From Maricaulis sp048268525 (GTDB taxonomy: Bacteria; Pseudomonadota; Alphaproteobacteria; Caulobacterales; Maricaulaceae), in contig NZ_JBLWVH010000016.1 in the NCBI RefSeq assembly GCF_048268525.1, positions 17,997-81,996 on the forward strand: a stretch of DNA of 64,000 nucleotides. Reading direction: 5' to 3'. The translations under genes and the position numbers were made by a program. Numbering within the stretch: position 1 is the first letter of the stretch; every line of letters starts with the position of its first letter. The notes under the pieces were generated by a model, which was given only the letters and a program-made list of their open reading frames with translations, searched no databases and was not told the origin of the DNA. Positions 1 to 8,245 of this stretch are shown here, in pieces.

Positions 1-37
1 CGACGAGCTGATCTGACGCCCGGACGTATCACGGGCA

Positions 38-65
38 GAGGGGCCGCGCGACGGCGCGACCCCTC
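38..65 (-). terminator. Hairpin after the outer-membrane barrel gene
   Basis: GAGGGG and CGCGC arms (38-49) pair with GCGCG and CCCCTC (54-65) around a GACG loop with one mismatch. It lies 10 bases past the stop of the leftward gene at 75-599. There is no T-run after it, so it is a weak intrinsic terminator or a 3' stabilising hairpin. Confidence 0.45.
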
Positions 66-74
66 CGAACCGGA

Positions 75-599
75 TCAGCCGCCGATGCGACGGACGTAGG
101 AGATGCCGAAGAAGTCGGCATCGCCGCCATCATCATAGTCATAACGGGTGTAGTCGGCGCGGACGCCATTGCGATCGTCGAAGAAATATTCGCCGCCGAC
201 GCCATAGGCCCAGGCTTCGTCGCTGGCGCTGAAGTTCAGGCCGGCCGCGGAGGCCTCGGCTTCGGTCGTGGTGTAACCGGCGCGCAGGAACACCGAACCG
301 TCTTCATTCGACCATGGACGGACAACGCCGAAGACGCCGGCGACATAATCGAGGCTGACATCGCCGGTCAGGCCGCCAACGGTCAGGCTTTCATCGCCAA
401 GGCCGATATTCAGCTGACCTTCGACACCCAGATAGCGGGTGAAATCATAGCTGCCGCGCACGACAACCGTATCAAAATCGACGCCGTCGAAATCGGCGGC
501 TTCATAGCCGGCGCCGAGACGGATCTGGCCTTCCTGGGCCGAGGCGCCAGCGGCGAGGGCCAGAACGGAGAGGGAGGAGACAAGTACTGTACGGAACAT
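75..599 (-). CDS. Outer-membrane beta-barrel protein, OmpA-like/OMP_b-brl type
   Basis: A 174-residue protein with a clear signal peptide (residues 1-21, ending ASA before QEG). The rest is alternating amphipathic strands rich in Tyr, Gly and Asp, with repeated motifs such as GAGYEAADF, FLRAGYTTT and YGVGGEYFF, which is typical of small 8-stranded barrels of the OMP_b-brl family. It probably sits in the outer membrane as a structural or porin-like barrel; no substrate can be read from the sequence. It is divergent from the cytochrome gene at 883 and is a single-gene unit followed by a hairpin. The ATG start is set by the signal peptide. The family assignment is from the general pattern, not from a diagnostic motif. 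Confidence 0.75.
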   Translation of the reverse strand: MFRTVLVSSLSVLALAAGASAQEGQIRLGAGYEAADFDGVDFDTVVVRGSYDFTRYLGVEGQLNIGLGDESLTVGGLTGDVSLDYVAGVFGVVRPWSNEDGSVFLRAGYTTTEAEASAAGLNFSASDEAWAYGVGGEYFFDDRNGVRADYTRYDYDDGGDADFFGISYVRRIGG

Positions 600-882
600 A
601 TCGGTAAACCTTGTTGAGTTTTATTGGCTGCACGCCATGGGCGCCCCCAGCGGCTGGCTATCTGGTGGTCGATTGGGACCGAATCAAGGCCGCCCTCGCC
701 CCGATTGCAGGCATCGCTGCAATCCGGCGCAGTTGCGCCATCCCCATAGCCTCCGGAAAGCACCATTCTGCGGTCGTGCGTCGCGATACCGCATGCAGAT
801 GAGCGCGTTGCGGTGTTGCCTGCGAGCGCGGCGCGTGCCAAACACGGGTCGATTTTCAACCTGACTGTATTTGGGGGCGTCC

Positions 883-1593
883 ATGGGCGAACTCTTCTGG
901 AACAAAGTTGCCGGCGCCGTGCTTGCGACCGTGCTGGGTGTCCTGGCGATCACTGAACTGGGGCATCTCCTGGTTCCGTCTCACGCCGCCCATGAATTGA
1001 CGGCCGAGAATACCGCATACCCGGTAGACTGGGCAGCGATCGGCTCCGGACCTAGTGCCGAAGTCGTCGAGGAAGGCCCGACCGATTACGGCCTGGTCCT
1101 CGCTGCGGCTGACATCGGTTCCGGTGAACGCGCTGCGCGTCGCTGTGCCGCCTGTCACACCTTCGATCAGGGCGGCGCCAACGGCGTTGGCCCGAATCTC
1201 TGGGGTATCGTCGGCGCCGACATTGCGAGCCATGACGGCTTTGGTTACTCGGGCGCCCTGGAAGGCCTCGAAGGTGTCTGGACCTATGAGGCGCTCGACG
1301 CCTTCATCGAAAGCCCGGCCGGCTACGCACCCGGCACGGCGATGTCCTTCCGCGGCCTTGGCAATGACGACACCCGCCTTGAGCTGATCGCCTATCTGCG
1401 GTCGCTGTCAGACAATCCGATGCCGCTGCCGGCACCGTTGGTCGAAACCGCCTCTGCCGACGCGGTCGACGATGCCATGGGCACCATGACTGACGCTGTC
1501 GACGGAGCCGTTGAGGCGATGACCGAAGTTGTCGAAGAGGCTGTCGACCAGGTGGCCGGCACCGATGACGACACCGAAGGCAATGAGCCATAG
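883..1593 (+). CDS. Membrane-anchored c-type cytochrome (CycM/c552-like)
   Basis: A 236-residue protein that carries electrons on the periplasmic face. Residues about 8-28 form an uncleaved N-terminal membrane anchor. The haem-binding CAACH motif is at residues 88-92, followed by the GPNLWGIVG signature of class I cytochromes. The likely axial methionine is Met154 in GTAMSF. This architecture matches CycM of alphaproteobacteria, which hands electrons from the bc1 complex to cytochrome oxidase. After about residue 185 there is an unusual acidic Ala/Val/Asp-rich tail of about 50 residues. I start at the ATG at 883 because it has a GGGGG ribosome site 5 bases upstream; a TTG at 871 is in frame but less likely. 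A strong terminator follows. Confidence 0.85.
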   Translation: MGELFWNKVAGAVLATVLGVLAITELGHLLVPSHAAHELTAENTAYPVDWAAIGSGPSAEVVEEGPTDYGLVLAAADIGSGERAARRCAACHTFDQGGANGVGPNLWGIVGADIASHDGFGYSGALEGLEGVWTYEALDAFIESPAGYAPGTAMSFRGLGNDDTRLELIAYLRSLSDNPMPLPAPLVETASADAVDDAMGTMTDAVDGAVEAMTEVVEEAVDQVAGTDDDTEGNEP

Positions 1594-1621
1594 TCTCGCC
1601 TGACCTGACATCACAATGATC

Positions 1622-1652
1622 AAAGCCCCGGATGAATTGTCCGGGGCTTTTT
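1622..1652. terminator. Bidirectional intrinsic terminator
   Basis: An 11-bp perfect stem (1622-1632 with 1640-1650, core AAAGCCCCGGA) has a 7-base loop and T-runs on both sides. It lies between the convergent cytochrome gene and the NlpC/P60 gene and can serve both. Confidence 0.9.
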
Positions 1653-1676
1653 CATGTCTGCGATCGGGACAACCGG

Positions 1677-2528
1677 TCAGCGCGGTCGGTAGATCGCCCG
1701 CACCGGGTTTTCCGCTGCGCGTATTCGCGCCTCGGCCTCGGCAAAGGGCTCAAGGGTCACATCCATGCTCGACGCATTGGCATGCAGAAGATGCTCGCTG
1801 TCGGTCATGATGCCGACATGGCCGGGCCAGAACACCACATCACCCCGGCGACGTTCCGCCGTGTCGGTGACGTCCTCCCAGATCGCCTTCAGCGCCGCTT
1901 CCTGTTGGTCAGCATCCCGCGGCATCGCCTGTCCAGCGGCCTGCAGCGACATCTGCACCAGACCGGAACAATCCAGGCCGAGGCTTTCCTTGCCACCCCA
2001 CAGATAGGGAGCACCCAGAAACGCCTCGGCGACCGCGACAAAGTCTGACGCGGTCTCGCCGACCGGCAGGCAATGCGCCTCTACCACCCAGCCCAGACCA
2101 ATGGCCTCGACAAAGCGGCCCTCACGCCGACCGGCCGTGAAACCGGCATTCAGACTGAGAAGATGATTGGGCGGCGCCTTGATGCTCGGCTCCGGGAAGG
2201 CATAGGTGCGCAGGACACTGATCACATGATCAACCGGGCGGAGTGTGTCTGACAGGCCGGAACACTCGACCCAGCCGACATAGCCATCGGCCCGGGACTG
2301 TCCCCAGGCCCAGCCGTCGCGGGTCTCCAGCACGGAAAAAATCTCGCCGGCCAGGAGTTGATCGTCCATGGCTGCGGCCGCATCCGGCGCCTTGCGGATC
2401 GGCAGGGCGGGAATGATGACCTGATGATCGACCGGTGCGACGAAGCGCTCCGCCTCGACACGCCCCCTCAGCTCATCGGATGCGAGGTCGGGCCTGGCGG
2501 CTGTGACACGGGGATCCAGCTGGGACAT
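1677..2528 (-). CDS. NlpC/P60-family cysteine peptidase with N-terminal SH3-like region
   Basis: A 283-residue probable cell-wall hydrolase of peptidase family C40, which cuts peptide bonds in the peptidoglycan stem. The C-terminal NlpC/P60 domain (about 160-280) has the catalytic cysteine in DCSGLV (Cys187) and the histidine in GHVGI (His237). The N-terminal half (about 30-150) looks like two bacterial SH3-type segments, for example DGWAWGQ..GYVGWV, which usually bind the wall. No signal peptide is visible, so export is unclear. It is the last gene of an operon with leucyl aminopeptidase and a MarR regulator; the MarR reading frame runs 61 bases into its 5' end. An aminopeptidase beside an NlpC/P60 enzyme suggests turnover of murein peptides, but that is inference. 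Confidence 0.82.
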   Translation of the reverse strand: MSQLDPRVTAARPDLASDELRGRVEAERFVAPVDHQVIIPALPIRKAPDAAAAMDDQLLAGEIFSVLETRDGWAWGQSRADGYVGWVECSGLSDTLRPVDHVISVLRTYAFPEPSIKAPPNHLLSLNAGFTAGRREGRFVEAIGLGWVVEAHCLPVGETASDFVAVAEAFLGAPYLWGGKESLGLDCSGLVQMSLQAAGQAMPRDADQQEAALKAIWEDVTDTAERRRGDVVFWPGHVGIMTDSEHLLHANASSMDVTLEPFAEAEARIRAAENPVRAIYRPR

Positions 2529-2869
2529 GTACGCGTTTCCTCGGCACGATGGGCGACGGTCTCACCATAATCGTACAGGAATACCGCTCCCTTTACAGTA
2601 CGATGCACCGAGACATCGCGCTTGTCTTCACGGTCGCGCTTGCGCCGCACAAAGCCCTGCCGTTCCAGCACGTCCAGCGCCCGGGTGACCGCCGGCTTGG
2701 GCAGGTCGAGCTGGCGAGCCAGATCGCGGATGGCGTGGGGTCCGGGTTTCATGAAGATCGACAACAGCAGGGCGAACTGACGGGCCGTCAGATCAGCCGC
2801 AGCCCCGCGCACGGCATCCGCCGACACGCGCCGCATCATCTCGAGCGATGTCATCGCCTGTGACGGCAT
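2468..2869 (-). CDS. MarR-family transcriptional regulator
   Basis: A 133-residue winged-helix DNA-binding protein. The helix-turn-helix and wing are in the middle (residues about 48-95: AIRDLARQLDLPKPAVTRAL, then RRKRDREDKRDVSV), as in MarR proteins. The ATG at 2869 is chosen because GGAG lies six bases upstream; a TTG 12 bases earlier is also in frame. The last ~20 residues are Pro/Ser-rich and are read from the start of the next gene in another frame, giving a 61-base overlap. That tail is not typical of MarR dimerisation helices, so the protein may be short or divergent at its C-terminus. It probably controls its own operon; the ligand is unknown. Confidence 0.75.
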   Translation of the reverse strand: MPSQAMTSLEMMRRVSADAVRGAAADLTARQFALLLSIFMKPGPHAIRDLARQLDLPKPAVTRALDVLERQGFVRRKRDREDKRDVSVHRTVKGAVFLYDYGETVAHRAEETRTCPSWIPVSQPPGPTSHPMS

Positions 2870-2901
2870 GACTGACTCCAAAACAGACCCGATCCAAGTG
2901 A

Positions 2902-4266
2902 TCAGCCCTTATTCTGGAACCGCTCCTTGAGCATTTGGTAAACGGCGCGCGCGGCATGCATGTCGCCGCCCTTGGGACGTCCGGGGCGGGGTTTCGGGTT
3001 CCAGGCGAAGATGTCGAAATGCACCCAGCGCGCCTCGCCGACAAAGCGGCGCAGGAAGAGTGCGGCCGTAATCGAGCCAGCCATCGGCGTCGCGGCGCTG
3101 TTGACCAGATCCGAGATCTCGCCGTCCATTTCGGACTCATATCCATCCCAAAGCGGCATGCGCCACAGCGGGTCGGCCACCTCACCGGCAGCCTTGGCTA
3201 GTGCTGCCGCGACGTCATCGTCATCCGTATAGAAAGGCGCCACTTCCGGCCCCAGCGCGACCCTGGCCGCACCGGTCAGAGTGGCAAAGTCGAGCAAGAG
3301 GTCGCTGGGTTCCTCGACGGCGCGGGCCAGTGCATCGCCCAGAACCAGCCGGCCCTCGGCATCTGTATTGTCGATCTCGACGGTCAGGCCCTTGCGCGAA
3401 TCGATGATGTCGCCCGGACGGAAAGCCCCGGCGCCGACTGCGTTCTCGACGGCCGGGACGAGCAGGTGCAGGCGCACGGGCAGCTGGCCGGCCATCACCA
3501 TGCTGGCCAACCCCATCGCATTGGCGCCGCCGCCCATGTCCTTTTTCATCAGGCGCATGAACTGGGCCGCCTTCAGATCCAGACCGCCCGTATCGAAACA
3601 CACCCCCTTGCCGACAATGGCCAGTCGCGGATGGCTTTCATCACCCCATTCCAGCTCGAGCAGTCGTGGCGCCTCGCCGGCGGCACGACCGACGGCATGG
3701 ATCATCGGATAATTCTGGGCGAGAAGGTCATCCCCGCGGGTCACGCGGACCGTGGCGTCAAACCTGTCCGCCAGACCGCGGAAAGCCGCTTCGAGACCTT
3801 CCGGCCCCATCCGGTCGGCCGGCGTGTTGACCAGGTCCCGCGTCAGATGGACGGCCTCGGCAATGGCCGTGGCTTCAGAAAGGTCTGCGCCTTCCGGTGC
3901 GACCAGGCGTGCCGCTTCGCGCGGAGCAGGCTTGTAGGTCGTGAAGGTATAGCCACCCAGCGCCCAGGCGGTCGCGGCCAGTGTCGGCTCGAACGTGTCG
4001 GGCAGGTTGACCAGCTGCCAGTCGCCCTCCGGCAGGGTCAGGGCTGCGGCGCCGAGGACGAAAGCGTCCTTGCCACCACCAATGCCGAACAGGGCCTGGA
4101 CCTCTCCGCCATCGGGCAGGAGGACGACCTGCCCCGGCTTGCCCTTGAAAGTCGCGGCCAGACCCTGTTGTTCGGCCGGCAGGGACTTGATCGCAGCCTC
4201 GACCTCAACCTCGCTGACAAGACGCAATTTGCGGGCTTTCGAGGCGGAGGGAATGAGGGCGGTCAT
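2902..4266 (-). CDS. Leucyl aminopeptidase, M17 family
   Basis: A 454-residue cytosolic metallo-aminopeptidase that removes N-terminal residues from peptides. The family signature NTDAEGRL is present, with the catalytic-lysine and metal-binding region VGKGVCFDTGGLDLK and KKDMGGG, and the C-terminal M17 segment rich in Trp and Asp. The start is the ATG at 4266; the same frame stays open far upstream, but that is antisense to tadD. Length matches short alphaproteobacterial M17 enzymes (about 450-500). It is the first gene of a three-gene leftward operon (32 bases before the MarR gene) and is divergent from tadD, with about 100 bases between. Confidence 0.93.
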   Translation of the reverse strand: MTALIPSASKARKLRLVSEVEVEAAIKSLPAEQQGLAATFKGKPGQVVLLPDGGEVQALFGIGGGKDAFVLGAAALTLPEGDWQLVNLPDTFEPTLAATAWALGGYTFTTYKPAPREAARLVAPEGADLSEATAIAEAVHLTRDLVNTPADRMGPEGLEAAFRGLADRFDATVRVTRGDDLLAQNYPMIHAVGRAAGEAPRLLELEWGDESHPRLAIVGKGVCFDTGGLDLKAAQFMRLMKKDMGGGANAMGLASMVMAGQLPVRLHLLVPAVENAVGAGAFRPGDIIDSRKGLTVEIDNTDAEGRLVLGDALARAVEEPSDLLLDFATLTGAARVALGPEVAPFYTDDDDVAAALAKAAGEVADPLWRMPLWDGYESEMDGEISDLVNSAATPMAGSITAALFLRRFVGEARWVHFDIFAWNPKPRPGRPKGGDMHAARAVYQMLKERFQNKG

Positions 4267-4368
4267 GGTCGTTCCTTTCGTGTGTCCGGAGCTGTCGGAC
4301 GGATTAACCCATTCTTGACCGGCGCAGCCCAGATTCAAGCCATGCTTAACAGTGGCCCGGTTTCTACC

Positions 4369-5163
4369 ATGCGCAAACACTTCGTCCTCGCCCCGCTTGG
4401 CGCCCTTTTGCTGGCAGCCTGTGCAACGACAGCTCCGACAGAACAGGAACAGGCTGTCATCGATTCGATGAATGCCAACTCCATCGTGCCGGCCTCGGCC
4501 ACCGAACGGCAGGCCATCCGCAGTCAGGACGTACTCACCCAGGCCGCCTTCTGGGCCGAAGCCCACGAGCTCAACCCGACCGACCTCGAGGCCGCGCTGG
4601 AGCTGTCCCGCACCCTGCGTCAGCTTGGCAATCATCAGCGTGCGGCTGAAGTTGCCCGCCAGACGCTGGCACTCTATCCCGAGAACGCCGACCTGCTGCT
4701 GGCCCATGGCAGCGCCCTCGCAGCGGCCGGTCGCGGTGCTGCAGGAGTCGAATCCCTGCGCCGTGCCAGTCAACTCGAGCCCGGTCGCTGGGAAATTTTC
4801 AATGCGCTCGGGATCGCCCTTGAGCAGGCCGGACAAAGCGACGGTGCCCGCACGGCGTTCCGGTCGGCCCTGACCCTGTCTCCGGGCCAGCCATCCATCC
4901 TGTCCAATATCGCCATGTCCTATGTCACCAGTGGGGATCCGGACACCGCCGAGCGGATGCTGCGGGAAGCCATGATCCGTCCGGGAGCCGACGCCACCAT
5001 CCGGCAGAACCTCGCTCTGGTGATTGCCCTGCAGGGACGCTTCGACGAGGCCGAGGAAATGGCCCGCATCGATGTTTCGCCGCAAATGGCCGAAGCCAAC
5101 ATGGCCTATATCCGCTCCATGCTGACCAGCCGCCGCCGCTATGATGCAGTCCGGGAAAACTAG
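4369..5163 (+). CDS. tadD: TPR lipoprotein, TadD-like pilus assembly factor
   Basis: A 264-residue lipoprotein. Its signal peptide ends in the lipobox LLLAAC with the lipidated cysteine at residue 18. After it come several tetratricopeptide repeats (about residues 60-230), for example DLEAALELSRTLRQLGNHQ and WEIFNALGIALEQAGQSDG. TadD proteins are TPR lipoproteins that help assemble the outer-membrane secretin of Tad pili; the adjacent tad/cpa cluster supports this name. The start is the ATG at 4369, which gives the signal peptide; a further ATG at 4342 is possible. Its stop codon shares the palindrome CTAG with the stop of the convergent gene at 5160. Confidence 0.8.
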   Translation: MRKHFVLAPLGALLLAACATTAPTEQEQAVIDSMNANSIVPASATERQAIRSQDVLTQAAFWAEAHELNPTDLEAALELSRTLRQLGNHQRAAEVARQTLALYPENADLLLAHGSALAAAGRGAAGVESLRRASQLEPGRWEIFNALGIALEQAGQSDGARTAFRSALTLSPGQPSILSNIAMSYVTSGDPDTAERMLREAMIRPGADATIRQNLALVIALQGRFDEAEEMARIDVSPQMAEANMAYIRSMLTSRRRYDAVREN

Positions 5164-5597
5164 GGCTTGGCCACCGGTCGCCCCTTGAGCAAGCCGAGCG
5201 CTGTGATCATCACCACTGCCGACAGGGCAATGAGGTTGATAGTGACGCCCAGATAACCGTTCATCTCCATGCCGATGAACGGATTGCCGACCAGCAACAG
5301 CCAGTCGACCATCGAGGCGAGGAAAAAGCCTCCATAGGCGAAGGCTGACCATTTCGAGCGCATCAACAGCATCACTATGGCCAGAATCGAAGCGATCAGC
5401 GCGACGACGAAGATGCCTTCCTGCAGCACGCTCATGCTGGCAACGTAACCGTAGGCATCAAAGCTGAACCAGTCAGATGGCCAGGTGTCGGTGCGTACCA
5501 GCAATTCGAGCAGGCCCCAGCGTCCGTAGGTGAAGGTCCCGTAGCCACACAGGAGCACGGTGCCCCAATAAAGCGCGACGTCGCGCGTGAGTTTCAT
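5160..5597 (-). CDS. Uncharacterised four-helix membrane protein
   Basis: A 145-residue inner-membrane protein with four likely transmembrane helices (about 8-28, 58-82, 85-105 and 115-138) and a short basic C-terminus. I do not recognise a family. It faces tadD tail to tail with a 4-base CTAG stop overlap, and is separated by about 80 bases from the next leftward gene. Nothing ties it to pili beyond position. Confidence 0.6.
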   Translation of the reverse strand: MKLTRDVALYWGTVLLCGYGTFTYGRWGLLELLVRTDTWPSDWFSFDAYGYVASMSVLQEGIFVVALIASILAIVMLLMRSKWSAFAYGGFFLASMVDWLLLVGNPFIGMEMNGYLGVTINLIALSAVVMITALGLLKGRPVAKP

Positions 5598-5678
5598 GTG
5601 ATTGTTCCGCCCGAAATTTGCGTCGCCTCGCCCCGCCCTTTTCTACACCAGCCAACCGCAACATCGGAATACAAATAT

Positions 5679-6215
5679 TCAGCCGGCGTCGCTGGCTACC
5701 GGCGGCGGTGGCGGTGGCGGCGGAGGTGGTGCGTCCTGCTCGTCCACGGCCTTGAGCGGAAAATCCTTTCGCAGCAGCGGTGTGACAAGCGTGTGATCAA
5801 AGCGGAAATCCTCGACCAGTACCCGCATCTCGACCGGAGCCCGCCCATCCTTGCTGGCCTCGCTGCTGCGGTAGAGCGCATAGAGTCGCAGATAGTTCTT
5901 GTCGTCCCGGGACAGCGAGGTGTCATCGAGGCGCGAACAGACGGCGATCAGTTTTTGCAGGCCGGGCTTTCGCTTTCCGGCTTTCAGTTCGATCATGGCG
6001 CTGGCCAGCCCGACCTTCCAGCCCATGTCGACGAAATGGGTTTTGGGGGCTTGCGACAGCGCCTTGCGGGCCGCGTCGGTATCATCGGCGGCCAGCGCGC
6101 TCATGGCTTCGCCCACAGCGGCATCGGCGCTGCGGATTTCCTCGCGGAGCTTTTCAGCCGTCTTGCGCCCGGAAAACATGGGCTGTGTCCACCTGTTCAA
6201 CATGCTCGATACCAT
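5679..6215 (-). CDS. Uncharacterised protein with polyproline C-terminus, downstream of tadC
   Basis: A 178-residue protein without signal peptide or membrane helix. The first ~150 residues are mostly helical and charged (AEKLREEIRSADAAVGEAMSALAADDTDAARKAL), suggestive of TPR-like helices. The end is a run of ten prolines followed by VASDAG. It lies 26 bases after tadC on the same strand, so it is probably co-transcribed with the tad genes. Three in-frame ATGs exist near the start (6215, 6203, 6179), and none has a decisive ribosome site. Function unknown; a cytoplasmic pilus-associated role is a guess from position. Confidence 0.6.
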   Translation of the reverse strand: MVSSMLNRWTQPMFSGRKTAEKLREEIRSADAAVGEAMSALAADDTDAARKALSQAPKTHFVDMGWKVGLASAMIELKAGKRKPGLQKLIAVCSRLDDTSLSRDDKNYLRLYALYRSSEASKDGRAPVEMRVLVEDFRFDHTLVTPLLRKDFPLKAVDEQDAPPPPPPPPPPVASDAG

Positions 6216-6241
6216 TCAAGTAACGCGCCAGAACGGATTCG

Positions 6242-7237
6242 TCACATGCTTTGGAAGCGGATGATAGCCGGGCCGAGGATGACCACGAACAAGACCGGCA
6301 GGAAGAAGATGATCATCGGCACGGTCAACTTGGCCGGCAGCGAGGCCGCCTTCTTCTCCGCAGCCGCCAGGCGCATGTCCCGGTTTTCCTTGGCCATGAC
6401 CCGCAGCGCCTGCCCCAGAGGGGTACCGTAGCGCTCGGCCTGGATCAAAGAGGTACAGACGGCCTTGACGCCGGGATGATTGGTTCGCTTGGCCAGGTTT
6501 TCGTACGCCACCCGGCGGTCCTGCAGATAGGACAGCTCTGCGGTCGTCAGGGACAGCTCTTCTGCCAGTTCAATGGACTGCGAACCGACTTCGCTGGACA
6601 CCTTGTGGAAGGCCGCCTCGATCGACATGCCGCTTTCCACACAGATCAACAGCAGATCCAGACCGTCCGGGAAGGCGCCCATGATCGACTGCTGGCGCTT
6701 GGCAGCAAGATTCGAGAGATAGAGGTTGGGCGCGTAATAGCCCAGCAGGCCCAGTCCGAACGAGAAACAGACGCGCGTCACTTGCGGCAGGCCGAAATCA
6801 TTGATCATGAAGACGTAGAACAATGCCGCGCCGAACAGCAGGAAGGGCGACAACAGACGGAAGAAATAGAACGTCATCGCCGGTCGCTGGCCGCGCATGC
6901 CGGCCTGGGCCAGTTTTTCGTGCAGGGCCGGGTCCTCGAACGCCTTTTGCAGATCGAGTGCCTCGACCACCTTGCGCACCAGCCCCTTCGCCTCGGCGCC
7001 GCGGATGGTGCCCTTGCCGGACATGGCTGCGACATCCAGGGCTGCCCGGTTCTTGCGGCGCAATTCCTCGCGACGGTTGTTGACCGACTTGATCCGCTTG
7101 TCGAGCTTGTCCGACCCCATGGCCGGCGAGGTCAGCGTGACTATGGTCGCGAACACCAGGATGGCCGCAACCATTGCGATCAGGGAGCCCGGATCGGTCA
7201 GGAAGTCGCGTATCTCGGTGAAGCCGATCCCGAACAT
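6242..7237 (-). CDS. tadC: TadC, inner-membrane platform protein of the Tad pilus
   Basis: A 331-residue type II secretion F-family membrane protein. There is an N-terminal helix (about 18-38), helices near 135-185, the GspF/TadC domain (about 190-310, with AFPDGLDLLLICVESGMS, the usual TadC motif) and a last helix (LTVPMIIFFLPVLFVVIL). TadB and TadC form the platform on which the CpaF ATPase acts. It follows tadB by 7 bases, in the leftward pilA-to-tadC order. Confidence 0.93.
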   Translation of the reverse strand: MFGIGFTEIRDFLTDPGSLIAMVAAILVFATIVTLTSPAMGSDKLDKRIKSVNNRREELRRKNRAALDVAAMSGKGTIRGAEAKGLVRKVVEALDLQKAFEDPALHEKLAQAGMRGQRPAMTFYFFRLLSPFLLFGAALFYVFMINDFGLPQVTRVCFSFGLGLLGYYAPNLYLSNLAAKRQQSIMGAFPDGLDLLLICVESGMSIEAAFHKVSSEVGSQSIELAEELSLTTAELSYLQDRRVAYENLAKRTNHPGVKAVCTSLIQAERYGTPLGQALRVMAKENRDMRLAAAEKKAASLPAKLTVPMIIFFLPVLFVVILGPAIIRFQSM

Positions 7238-7244
7238 GCCCGCC

Positions 7245-8240
7245 TCAGATCTTGAAGTTGATCATGCCGCGCATGACCATGATGCCGATGAACATCCACG
7301 TCAGCCCGCCCAGCAGCATCAGCTGCCCGGTCGGATGGGTGAACATCTGGCCCATGTAAGAGGGTGTGGTGGCATAGACGATGCCCATCACGCCCGGCGG
7401 CAGCGAGCCGATGATCGCGGCTGACGATTTGGCTTCCGACGACAGGGCGCCGATCTTCTCGCGCATCATCTTGCGGGACCGCAGCACGACCGACAGATTG
7501 CCCAGCGTCTCGGCGAGGTTGCCACCTGTCTTCTGCTGGATGATCAGGACGGTCCGGAAGAAGTTGAGCTCGGGCAACGGCATGCGCTCGCACATCCGGT
7601 CCAGCCCGTCGGCCAGCGACACGCCGACAGCGATCCCCTCGACCAGCTTTTCGAACTCGGTACGAACCGGTTCCGGGCTCTCGACCGACAGGATCTTGAG
7701 ACACTCATTGAGCGGCAGGCCCGATTTCACACCACGGGTGATCACATCCAGGGCATTGGCGAATTCGCCGGAGAATTTCTTCTGGCGCCGCCCCCGCAGG
7801 AAACCGAGCCACCAGCGCGGCATGCCCAGGCCGCTGACCAGGCCGATACCGGCAGTCACCAGCAGGCTCTGCCCGGTGATGAAGGCGATCAACAATCCCG
7901 CGACCGCCATGCCGGCAGACACCATCCAGAACACGGCCGGCGTGAAGGACATGCCCGCCTGCTGGATACGGGCCTTGATGGACAGCGACTTCTTGCGCTG
8001 GTCGCGCTGGCGCTGTTCGAGATCCTTGAGCGATTCCTGGACCTGGCGCTTGCGTTGCGCGGCCTGGTCGAGCGCGGAAGTCTGACGGCGACCGCGCTGG
8101 AGGCCGCCCGCCCCGACCGCCCGGTTCATGCGCTTTTTCGACTGCGCATCACCGACAGCACCGACGGCAACCCAGCCAACACCGCCCACCGCCATGAAGG
8201 CGGCGACAGCAGCTATGACGAAGGCCATGTCACCATTCAT
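7245..8240 (-). CDS. tadB: TadB, inner-membrane platform protein of the Tad pilus
   Basis: A 331-residue paralogue of TadC. It has an N-terminal helix (about 5-25), a basic region (about 45-105), two helices (about 112-150), and the F-type domain with FANALDVITRGVKSGLPLNE, then LGNLSVVLRSRKMMREKI, and two C-terminal helices. The basic cytoplasmic segment is longer than in TadC. It is placed 5 bases after cpaF and 7 before tadC, so the genes are co-transcribed. Confidence 0.93.
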   Translation of the reverse strand: MNGDMAFVIAAVAAFMAVGGVGWVAVGAVGDAQSKKRMNRAVGAGGLQRGRRQTSALDQAAQRKRQVQESLKDLEQRQRDQRKKSLSIKARIQQAGMSFTPAVFWMVSAGMAVAGLLIAFITGQSLLVTAGIGLVSGLGMPRWWLGFLRGRRQKKFSGEFANALDVITRGVKSGLPLNECLKILSVESPEPVRTEFEKLVEGIAVGVSLADGLDRMCERMPLPELNFFRTVLIIQQKTGGNLAETLGNLSVVLRSRKMMREKIGALSSEAKSSAAIIGSLPPGVMGIVYATTPSYMGQMFTHPTGQLMLLGGLTWMFIGIMVMRGMINFKI

Positions 8241-8245
8241 CGCGA

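Noticed and set aside
3466..4368. 300-codon N-terminal extension of the tadD frame
   Set aside because: It is antisense to leucyl aminopeptidase; the lipoprotein signal peptide begins at 4369.
4267..5352. N-terminal extension of leucyl aminopeptidase over tadD
   Set aside because: The extension is antisense to tadD and unlike M17 enzymes; the family N-terminus starts at 4266.
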